DNA of 6,198 nt from Rhodobacterales bacterium (GTDB lineage Bacteria; Pseudomonadota; Alphaproteobacteria; Rhodobacterales; Rhodobacteraceae), in the NCBI GenBank assembly GCA_013298485.1, contig JAAFHS010000167.1:1-6198 (forward strand), read 5' to 3'. Under the pieces are notes generated by a model. The model was not told the DNA's origin. It searched no databases and saw only the letters and a program-made list of their open reading frames with translations. Position numbers and translations under genes: made by a program. Shown here in pieces: positions 1-5,584 of this stretch. The first letter of the stretch is position 1, and each line of letters opens with the position of its first letter.

Positions 1-2
1 TG

Positions 3-35
3 TTCTACCCCGACAGTGCGGGTGCACAGAACTGA
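3..35 (+). CDS. possible C-terminal tail of an upstream gene (partial)
   Basis: One frame entering from the left edge reads FYPDSAGAQN and stops at TGA 33-35; the other two forward frames show no stop before nuoK. In this operon type nuoJ, or a small hypothetical gene lying between nuoJ and nuoK, is expected here. The ten visible residues do not match a NuoJ C-terminus I recognise. The assignment to any gene is a guess from position, and the frame may not be coding. Confidence 0.25.
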   Translation, partial: FYPDSAGAQN

Positions 36-95
36 CAACACAGCCTTCGGGCGACGCGAAACGACAACGGGCAAGAGACCCGGAGGGAACGGACA
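36..95 (+). other. short spacer upstream of nuoK
   Basis: About 60 bases with no recognisable gene, richer in A than the flanking coding sequence. I see no convincing -35/-10 pair and no hairpin followed by a T-run. The only functional element I can support is the ribosome binding site at its right end. Confidence 0.4.
82..87 (+). promoter_or_regulatory. ribosome binding site of nuoK
   Basis: GGAGGG lies eight bases before the ATG at 96. It is a strong Shine-Dalgarno match with good spacing and fixes the nuoK start. Confidence 0.8.
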
Positions 96-401
96 ATGGT
101 TGGACTGGAACATTACCTGACGGTGGCGGCGGCGCTTTTTGTCATTGGCATCTTTGGCATCTTCCTGAACCGGAAGAATGTGATCGTGATCCTGATGTCG
201 ATCGAGCTGATGTTGCTCGCGGTCAACATCAACCTTGTGGCGTTCTCCACCCATCTGGGGGACCTCACGGGGCAGATTTTCACCATGTTCGTCCTCACCG
301 TGGCGGCGGCAGAGGCGGCGATCGGGCTTGCGATCCTCGTCGTGTTCTTCCGCACGCGGGGGACGATTGATGTTGAAGACGTGAATGTGATGAAGGGCTG
401 A
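96..401 (+). CDS. nuoK: NADH-quinone oxidoreductase subunit K
   Basis: NuoK is a small integral subunit of the membrane arm of complex I, homologous to mitochondrial ND4L, and forms part of the proton path between the quinone site and the antiporter-like subunits. The protein has 101 residues, the usual family length, with three hydrophobic segments at roughly residues 5-24, 29-50 and 60-85. Two membrane-buried glutamates are in place: E37 in SIELML and E73 in AAEAAIGLAI, matching the essential E36 and E72 of the E. coli protein. The ATG at 96 is preceded by GGAGGG, and the start of the family's conserved sequence agrees with it. The stop codon is six bases before nuoL, consistent with one transcript. 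Nothing in the gene looks damaged. Confidence 0.97.
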   Translation: MVGLEHYLTVAAALFVIGIFGIFLNRKNVIVILMSIELMLLAVNINLVAFSTHLGDLTGQIFTMFVLTVAAAEAAIGLAILVVFFRTRGTIDVEDVNVMKG

Positions 402-407
402 ACCGGC

Positions 408-1568
408 ATGGCAACGATCATCCTTTTTGCGCCCCTGATCGGCGCGCTGATCTGCGGTTTCGGCTGGCGGTTCATTGGCGAGACGGCGGGGCAGGTGATT
501 GCCACGGGGCTGCTGTTTCTGGCGGCGGGACTGTCGTGGGTGATTTTTCTGGGGGGGGATTTCCCGGATGATCCGATCATCCTGATGCGCTGGATCGAGA
601 GCGGCTCGCTCGGGTCGGAATGGGCGATCCGGCTGGACCGGCTGACGGCGATCATGCTGGTGGTGGTGAATTCGGTGTCGGCACTGGTGCATCTTTATAG
701 CTTTGGCTACATGGCGCATGACGACAACTGGCGCGATGGCGAGCATTACAAGGCGCGGTTCTTTGCGTACCTGTCATTCTTTACATTCGCGATGCTGATG
801 CTGGTGACGTCTGACAATCTGGTGCAGATGTTCTTTGGCTGGGAAGGGGTGGGGGTCGCATCCTATCTGCTGATCGGGTTCTATTATCGCAAACCGAGTG
901 CGAATGCGGCGGCGATCAAGGCGTTCGTGGTGAACCGGGTGGGCGATTTCGGTTATGCATTGGGGATATTCGCGCTGTTCTTTCTGACGGATTCGATCCG
1001 GTTTGAGGATGTGTTTGCGGCGGCACCTGCGCTTGCGAATACCTATGTCAGTTTCCTGTGGGCGGATTGGAATGCGGCGAACCTGATTGCGTTCCTGCTG
1101 TTCGTGGGGGCCATGGGCAAGTCCGCGCAGCTGTTCCTGCACACCTGGCTGCCCGACGCGATGGAGGGGCCGACGCCGGTGTCGGCGCTGATCCATGCGG
1201 CGACGATGGTGACAGCGGGCGTGTTCCTGGTGTGCCGGATGTCGCCCCTGATGGAATATGCGCCGGAAGCGATGGCCTTCGTGACCGTGGTCGGGGCAAC
1301 GACAGCGTTCTTTGCGGCGACGGTCGGGCTGGTGCAGAACGACATCAAGCGGGTGATCGCCTATTCGACCTGCGGCGACGGTCGGGCTGGTGCAGAACGA
1401 CATCAAGCGGGTGATCGCCTATTCGACCTGTTCGCAGCTGGGCTACATGTTCGTGGCGGCGGGCTGCGGCGTCTATTCGGTGGCGATGTTCCATCTGTTC
1501 ACGCACGCGTTCTTCAAGGCGATGCTGTTCCTGGGGGCGGGGTCGGTGATCCATGCGATGCATCATGA
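408..1568 (+). CDS. nuoL: N-terminal NuoL fragment as actually encoded, with an aberrant tail
   Basis: Translation from the normal nuoL ATG gives 386 residues. Residues 1-322 are genuine NuoL, ending in DIKRVIAYSTC. Residues 323-386 are out of frame, rich in Gly, Arg, Ala and Asp, and carry no membrane segment, until TGA 1566-1568. The product would have roughly the first half of the antiporter fold, with the TM5 glutamate and TM7 lysine, but would lack the distal lysines, the discontinuous second helix, the lateral helix and the final membrane anchor, so it is unlikely to assemble or pump. If the duplication is an artefact, this ORF does not exist as such. Confidence 0.6.
   Translation: MATIILFAPLIGALICGFGWRFIGETAGQVIATGLLFLAAGLSWVIFLGGDFPDDPIILMRWIESGSLGSEWAIRLDRLTAIMLVVVNSVSALVHLYSFGYMAHDDNWRDGEHYKARFFAYLSFFTFAMLMLVTSDNLVQMFFGWEGVGVASYLLIGFYYRKPSANAAAIKAFVVNRVGDFGYALGIFALFFLTDSIRFEDVFAAAPALANTYVSFLWADWNAANLIAFLLFVGAMGKSAQLFLHTWLPDAMEGPTPVSALIHAATMVTAGVFLVCRMSPLMEYAPEAMAFVTVVGATTAFFAATVGLVQNDIKRVIAYSTCGDGRAGAERHQAGDRLFDLFAAGLHVRGGGLRRLFGGDVPSVHARVLQGDAVPGGGVGDPCDAS
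1313..1430 (+). repeat. perfect 58-bp tandem duplication inside nuoL
   Basis: Positions 1313-1370 and 1371-1428 are identical over all 58 bases. The two bases that follow (TG at 1371-1372 and 1429-1430) also match, making a 60-base repeat sharing a two-base TG junction. Position 1312 (T) differs from 1370 (C), and 1373 (C) from 1431 (T), so these are the exact limits. The repeated unit encodes the end of one membrane segment and the NDIKRVIAYST motif. The period is 19 codons plus one base, which shifts the frame. Absence of any mismatch argues for a very recent event or an artefact. Confidence 0.98.
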
Positions 1569-2592
1569 ACAGGATATGCGGAACTATGGCGGGCTGTGGC
1601 GGAAAATCCCCTACACGTTCGCGGCGATGCTGATCGGGACGCTGGCGATCACGGGGGTGGGGATTCCCCTGACGCATATCGGGTTTGCAGGCTTTCTGTC
1701 CAAGGATGCAGTGATCGAAAGCGCCTGGGTCGGCAGCCAGTATGCGTTCTGGCTGCTGGTGGTGGCGGCGTTCATGACAAGTTTCTATTCCTGGCGGCTG
1801 ATGTTCATGACGTTTTTCGGCCGTCCGCGCGGCGATCATCATACGCATGACCATGCACACGAGTCCCCGCGCACCATGCTGATCCCGCTGGGCGTGCTGG
1901 CGATCGGGGCGGTATTTTCGGGCATGGTGTGGTACAAAGTCTTCTTCGGCGAGGAAGAGGCGGTGCGCGACTGGTTCGGCATGGAGGCAGCGGCGCATCA
2001 CGAGGGCGAGGCAACGGCCGAGGATCATAGCGCCGCGGCGACGGAAGGCGAGGCGGCCCCTGCGACCGAGGCGGAGGGTCATGCGGATGCGGCGGCGGCA
2101 GATGTGGCCACAGGTCCGGTCAGCATATCGGGGGCAGCCCCGCAGGGTGCGATCTTCATGGGACCCGAGAATACGGTGATCCACGCCGCGCATGAGGCGC
2201 CGACCTGGGTCAAAGTCTCGCCGTTCGTGGCGATGATCCTGGGCTTCCTGCTGGCGTTCCAGTTCTACATCCGCAGGCCCGATCTGCCAGGAAGGCTGGC
2301 GGCACAGCAGGCCCCGCTGTATCAGTTCCTGCTGAACAAATGGTACTTTGACGAGTTGTATGACTGGGTGTTCGTGCGGCCTGCCAAATGGCTGGGCGGG
2401 TTTCTGTGGAAGCGCGGGGATGGCGATGTGATTGATGGCAGCATCAATGGCGTGGCCATGGGGATCATCCCCTATTTCACGCGCCTCGCCGGGCGGGCGC
2501 AATCGGGATACATCTTCCATTATGCGTTTGCGATGGTTCTGGGAATTGGCTTGCTCATCACCTGGATGACACTGGGCGGAGGGGCAAACTGA
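1390..2592 (+). CDS. nuoL: C-terminal NuoL fragment in the shifted frame
   Basis: An open frame beginning at GTG 1390 encodes 400 residues that match restored NuoL 309-708. The GTG is simply Val309 of the intact protein in the second repeat copy, and no good Shine-Dalgarno sequence precedes it, so independent initiation there is doubtful. In-frame ATGs at 1558-1560 and 1576-1578 flank the TGA (1566-1568) of the upstream fragment and could allow re-initiation, giving residues from about 365 or 371 onward. The fragment holds K351 (only if started before those ATGs), K413, a His cluster at 457-466, an Ala/Glu/His-rich stretch at about 506-548 and the C-terminal NKWYFDELYD region. Its TGA overlaps the nuoM ATG by one base. 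Confidence 0.55.
   Translation: MQNDIKRVIAYSTCSQLGYMFVAAGCGVYSVAMFHLFTHAFFKAMLFLGAGSVIHAMHHEQDMRNYGGLWRKIPYTFAAMLIGTLAITGVGIPLTHIGFAGFLSKDAVIESAWVGSQYAFWLLVVAAFMTSFYSWRLMFMTFFGRPRGDHHTHDHAHESPRTMLIPLGVLAIGAVFSGMVWYKVFFGEEEAVRDWFGMEAAAHHEGEATAEDHSAAATEGEAAPATEAEGHADAAAADVATGPVSISGAAPQGAIFMGPENTVIHAAHEAPTWVKVSPFVAMILGFLLAFQFYIRRPDLPGRLAAQQAPLYQFLLNKWYFDELYDWVFVRPAKWLGGFLWKRGDGDVIDGSINGVAMGIIPYFTRLAGRAQSGYIFHYAFAMVLGIGLLITWMTLGGGAN
1834..1866 (+). other. His-rich loop in NuoL
   Basis: In the restored protein, residues 457-466 read DHHTHDHAHE, five histidines with acidic residues, directly after the FMTFFGRPRG membrane-segment end and before the next hydrophobic segment. It is a soluble loop. 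Its composition would allow metal binding, but I recall similar His clusters in NuoL of related alphaproteobacteria and no proven function. Confidence 0.6.
1981..2112 (+). other. Ala/Glu/His-rich low-complexity insertion in NuoL
   Basis: Restored residues about 506-549 are dominated by Ala, Glu, His, Asp, Thr and Gly, with no hydrophobic run. They lie between a membrane segment ending near GMVWYKVFFG and the segment beginning near WVKVSPFVAM. E. coli NuoL is shorter overall (about 613 residues), and this insertion and the His cluster explain part of the difference. The stretch probably forms a disordered loop; a function is not evident. Confidence 0.65.
2578..2584 (+). promoter_or_regulatory. 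ribosome binding site of nuoM
   Basis: GGAGGGG lies inside the last codons of nuoL, seven bases before the nuoM ATG at 2592. It is strong enough for nuoM to be translated independently of ribosomes finishing nuoL, which matters because nuoL translation is disrupted upstream. Confidence 0.75.
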
Positions 2593-4148
2593 TGGATAAC
2601 CTGCTTTCGGTCATCACCCTGATCCCGGCGGTGGCGGCACTGGTGCTGGCGCTGTTCCTGCGGGGGGATGATGCCGCAGCACAGATGAATGCCAAGTGGA
2701 CGGCGCTGTTTGCGACCACGGCCACTTTCGTGATCTCGCTTTTCGTGCTGATCCGGTTCGATCCGGCGAATACCGGCTTCCAGATGTTGGAGAGTTACGC
2801 CTGGATTTTCGGGCTGCAATACAAGATGGGCGTGGATGGCATTTCGGTCCTGTTCGTGATGCTGACGACCTTCCTGATGCCGCTGGTGATCCTGTCCTGC
2901 TGGGATGTGACGGTGCGGGTCAAGGAATACATGATCGCGTTCCTGATGCTGGAATGCCTGATGCTGGGCGTGTTCTGCGCGCTGGACCTCGTGCTGTTCT
3001 ATCTGTTCTTCGAGGCGGGCCTGATCCCGATGTTCCTGATCATCGGCATCTGGGGCGGGAAGGAACGCATCTATGCGGCGTTCAAGTTCTTTCTCTATAC
3101 CTTCCTCGGGTCGGTCCTGATGCTGGTCGCGATGATCGCGATGTATTTTCAGGCGGGTACGACGGATATCGTGGCGCTGCTGAACCATTCGTTTGCATCC
3201 GATACGATTGCAGTGGCGGGCTTTCAGATCGTGGGCGGGGTGCAGACGCTGTTGTGGCTTGCGTTTTTCGCGTCATTCGCGGTCAAGATGCCGATGTGGC
3301 CGGTGCATACCTGGCTGCCGGATGCGCATGTGCAGGCCCCCACGGCAGGATCGGTGGTGCTGGCCGCGATCCTGCTGAAGATGGGGGGGTACGGGTTCTT
3401 GCGGTTCAGCCTGCCGATGTTCCCGGTGGCGTCCGAGCTGCTGGCACCGCTGATCTTCTGGATGAGTGCGATTGCGATTGTCTATACCTCGCTGGTGGCG
3501 CTGGCGCAGACCGATATGAAAAAGCTGATCGCCTATTCGTCGGTCGCCCATATGGGCTATGTGACGATGGGGATTTTCGCAGCAAATCAGCAGGGCATTG
3601 ATGGCGCGATCTTCCAGATGCTGAGCCACGGCTTCATCTCGGGGGCGCTGTTTCTGTGCGTGGGCGTGATCTATGACCGGATGCACACGCGCGAGATTGA
3701 CGCCTATGGCGGGCTGGTGAACCGGATGCCGGCCTATGCGCTGGTGTTCATGTTCTTTACGATGGCGAATGTGGGCCTGCCGGGAACCAGCGGCTTTGTG
3801 GGCGAGTTCCTGACGCTGACGGGGATATTCCAGGTCAACACATGGGTGGCGCTGGTGGCGACCAGCGGCGTGATCCTGTCGGCGGCCTATGCGCTGTGGC
3901 TGTACCGGCGCGTGGTGTTCGGCGATCTGATCAAAGAGGCGCTGAAAACCATCACGGACATGACGCGGCGTGAAAAGGCGGTCTTTGCGCCGCTGATTGC
4001 CGCAACACTGATCCTGGGCATCTACCCGTCGCTGGTGACCGACATCATCGGGCCATCGGTGAAAACCCTTGTGACAGACTATCAGGCGGCCCTGAGCGTG
4101 GCGGATGCCACGCAGGTCGCCCAGAACGCCGAAAGTGTAGGGCCATGA
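2592..4148 (+). CDS. nuoM: NADH-quinone oxidoreductase subunit M
   Basis: NuoM (mitochondrial ND4) is the middle antiporter-like, proton-translocating subunit of the complex I membrane arm. It has 518 residues, a normal length, and is hydrophobic throughout, consistent with about 14 membrane segments. The key charged residues are all present: E141 in FFEAGLIPMF, K232 in AVKMPMWPVHTW, K263 in ILLKMGGYG and E405 in GFVGEF, matching E. coli E144, K234, K265 and E407. The family motifs HTWLPDAHVQAPT and DMKKLIAYSSVAHMGY are intact, the latter being the paralogous counterpart of the sequence duplicated in nuoL. The ATG overlaps the nuoL stop as TGATG, and the stop overlaps the nuoN start as ATGA. 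The C-terminal 20 residues are soluble and variable. No damage is seen. Confidence 0.97.
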   Translation: MDNLLSVITLIPAVAALVLALFLRGDDAAAQMNAKWTALFATTATFVISLFVLIRFDPANTGFQMLESYAWIFGLQYKMGVDGISVLFVMLTTFLMPLVILSCWDVTVRVKEYMIAFLMLECLMLGVFCALDLVLFYLFFEAGLIPMFLIIGIWGGKERIYAAFKFFLYTFLGSVLMLVAMIAMYFQAGTTDIVALLNHSFASDTIAVAGFQIVGGVQTLLWLAFFASFAVKMPMWPVHTWLPDAHVQAPTAGSVVLAAILLKMGGYGFLRFSLPMFPVASELLAPLIFWMSAIAIVYTSLVALAQTDMKKLIAYSSVAHMGYVTMGIFAANQQGIDGAIFQMLSHGFISGALFLCVGVIYDRMHTREIDAYGGLVNRMPAYALVFMFFTMANVGLPGTSGFVGEFLTLTGIFQVNTWVALVATSGVILSAAYALWLYRRVVFGDLIKEALKTITDMTRREKAVFAPLIAATLILGIYPSLVTDIIGPSVKTLVTDYQAALSVADATQVAQNAESVGP

Positions 4149-5584
4149 CCCAAGCCGATTTCAACACGGTCCTGCCAGAGTTCGTGCTGGCCATCTATGC
4201 GATGGGTGCCTTGATGTTCGGGGTCTATACGACCAAGGACAAGGCAGCCCCGGTGATCCTGTGGGTCACATCGGGCCTGATGCTGGCGCTGGCGCTGTAT
4301 ATCGGGGTGCGGGGCGACAATGCGCGGGATGCCTTTGGCGGCATGTTCATCGACGATCCGTTCGCGCGCTTTGCCAAGGTCATGATCCTGACGTCGGGTG
4401 CGGCGGTCATGCTGATGAGCGAGGATTACATGCAGCGGCGGGGCCTTTTGCGGTTCGAATTCCCGATCCTGATCGTGCTGGCGACTGTCGGCATGATGGT
4501 GATGGTCAGCGCGGCCGATCTGATGACGCTGTATATGGGGTTGGAACTGCAATCCCTGTCGCTGTACGTGATCGCGGCGTTGCGGCGTGACAGTCCGAAG
4601 TCGACGGAAGCGGGGCTGAAGTATTTCGTGCTGGGGGCCTTGTCGTCGGGGTTGCTGCTGTATGGGGCGTCGCTGACCTATGGGTTTGCGGGGACGACGC
4701 AGTTTGCGGGCATTCTGGCCGTGCTGAAGGATGGTGAGGTGCCGCTGGGCCTGCTGTTCGGGTTGGTGTTCATGCTGTCAGGGATGGCGTTCAAGGTCAG
4801 TGCGGCGCCGTTCCACATGTGGACGCCCGATGTGTATGAGGGCAGCCCGACGCCAGTGACGGCATTCTTTGCGACGGCACCCAAGGTGGCGGCGATGTGC
4901 CTGATTGCGCGGGTGATCTATGATGCCTTTGGCAGCATTCCCGGCGATTGGGGGCAGGTTCTGGCAGCGCTTTCGGTGGCGTCGATGTTTCTGGGGGCGG
5001 TGGCGGCGATCGGGCAGAAGGATATCAAACGCCTGATGGCCTATTCCTCTATCGCGCATATGGGCTTTGCGCTGATGGGCCTTGCGGCCGGTACGGCGCA
5101 GGGCGTGCAGGCAATGATGATCTATATGGCGATTTACGTGACGATGAACGTGGGCACTTTCGCCTTCATCATGGCGATGGAACGCGACGGGCGCCCGGTG
5201 ACGGATATCGCGGCCCTGAACCATTATGCCAAACGCGAGCCGGGCAAGGCGCTGGCGATGCTGGTGCTGATGTTCAGCCTGGCGGGCGTGCCGCCCATGC
5301 TGGGGTTTTTCGGGAAATTCGGGGTGCTGCAGGCGGCGGTTGATGCGGATATGGTGTGGCTCGCACTTGCAGGCGCAGTGGCATCGGTGATCGGGGCCTA
5401 TTACTATCTGCGGATCGTGTTCTTCATGTACTTCGGTAAGGAAAATGACGGCATCGACACCAATATGGGGGCGGTGCAATGGGTCATGCTGATGGGCGTG
5501 GCAGTCATCATGGTGGTGGGGATTGCGAACCTGTTCGGGATCGAACCCGTGGCGGCAATGGCGGCTGAGGCACTTGTCAGGTAA
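4145..5584 (+). CDS. nuoN: NADH-quinone oxidoreductase subunit N
   Basis: NuoN (mitochondrial ND2) is the antiporter-like subunit nearest the quinone-binding part of complex I. It has 479 residues, close to the bacterial norm, with about 14 hydrophobic segments. E134 in GLELQSLSLY, K217 in MAFKVSAAPFHMW, K247 in APKVAAM and K391 in GFFGKF correspond to E. coli E133, K217, K247 and K395, so the proton path looks complete. The motifs TPDVYEGSPTPVTAFF and DIKRLMAYSSIAHMGF are present. The start overlaps the nuoM stop by four bases (ATGA) and has only a weak upstream TAGGG, so translation is probably coupled to nuoM. It is the last nuo gene; no terminator follows, and birA appears to begin within its final codons. 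Confidence 0.97.
   Translation: MTQADFNTVLPEFVLAIYAMGALMFGVYTTKDKAAPVILWVTSGLMLALALYIGVRGDNARDAFGGMFIDDPFARFAKVMILTSGAAVMLMSEDYMQRRGLLRFEFPILIVLATVGMMVMVSAADLMTLYMGLELQSLSLYVIAALRRDSPKSTEAGLKYFVLGALSSGLLLYGASLTYGFAGTTQFAGILAVLKDGEVPLGLLFGLVFMLSGMAFKVSAAPFHMWTPDVYEGSPTPVTAFFATAPKVAAMCLIARVIYDAFGSIPGDWGQVLAALSVASMFLGAVAAIGQKDIKRLMAYSSIAHMGFALMGLAAGTAQGVQAMMIYMAIYVTMNVGTFAFIMAMERDGRPVTDIAALNHYAKREPGKALAMLVLMFSLAGVPPMLGFFGKFGVLQAAVDADMVWLALAGAVASVIGAYYYLRIVFFMYFGKENDGIDTNMGAVQWVMLMGVAVIMVVGIANLFGIEPVAAMAAEALVR

Larger units (their letters stand above)
408..2592 (+). pseudogene. nuoL: NADH-quinone oxidoreductase subunit L, frameshifted by a 58-bp tandem duplication
   Basis: NuoL (mitochondrial ND5) is the largest and most distal antiporter-like, proton-pumping subunit of the complex I membrane arm. 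Here the gene is in two frames. The first encodes correct NuoL residues 1-322, including E146 (WEGVG), D180 (NRVGD), K238 (GKSAQ) and H263 (SALIHAATMV). The second encodes residues 309-708, including K351 (HAFFKAMLFL), K413 (GFLSKD), the conserved NKWYFDELYD at about 624-633 and the C-terminal region that should form the lateral helix and last membrane segment. The frames are separated by a perfect 58-bp tandem duplication. Deleting one copy gives 708 codons plus stop, a normal length for alphaproteobacterial NuoL, with no other lesion. As written, the gene cannot make functional NuoL. A real mutation and an assembly error are both possible. AAGGG at 393-397 is a plausible ribosome binding site. 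Confidence 0.93.

Noticed and set aside
551..558. run of eight G in nuoL as a phase-variable tract or sequencing error
   Set aside because: The frame is correct on both sides (IFLGGDFP), and single G-runs are expected at this GC content.
1360..1440. programmed ribosomal frameshift in nuoL
   Set aside because: The frame change is fully explained by the 58-bp duplication. There is no slippery heptamer with a downstream structure, and intact NuoL normally needs no frameshifting.
1345..2520. 391-codon open frame on the minus strand
   Set aside because: It lies antisense to nuoL, and its Arg/His/Gln-rich translation with no recognisable domain is typical of the complement of GC-rich hydrophobic coding sequence.
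2520..3188. 222-codon minus-strand open frame opposite nuoM
   Set aside because: Charged, Gln/His/Arg-rich translation of the reverse complement of nuoM, with no domain.
3383..3389. run of seven G in nuoM
   Set aside because: It encodes the conserved KMGGYG with the frame intact on both sides.
2696..3601. 301-codon + strand open frame inside nuoM
   Set aside because: Alternative frame of nuoM with Gly/Asp/Arg-rich sequence; nuoM itself has all conserved residues in its own frame.
1340..5060. recurring DIKR/DMKK-x-x-AYS sequence in nuoL, nuoM and nuoN as a dispersed DNA repeat
   Set aside because: It reflects the common ancestry of the three antiporter-like subunits, not a mobile or regulatory repeat; only the nuoL tandem copy is a DNA-level duplication.
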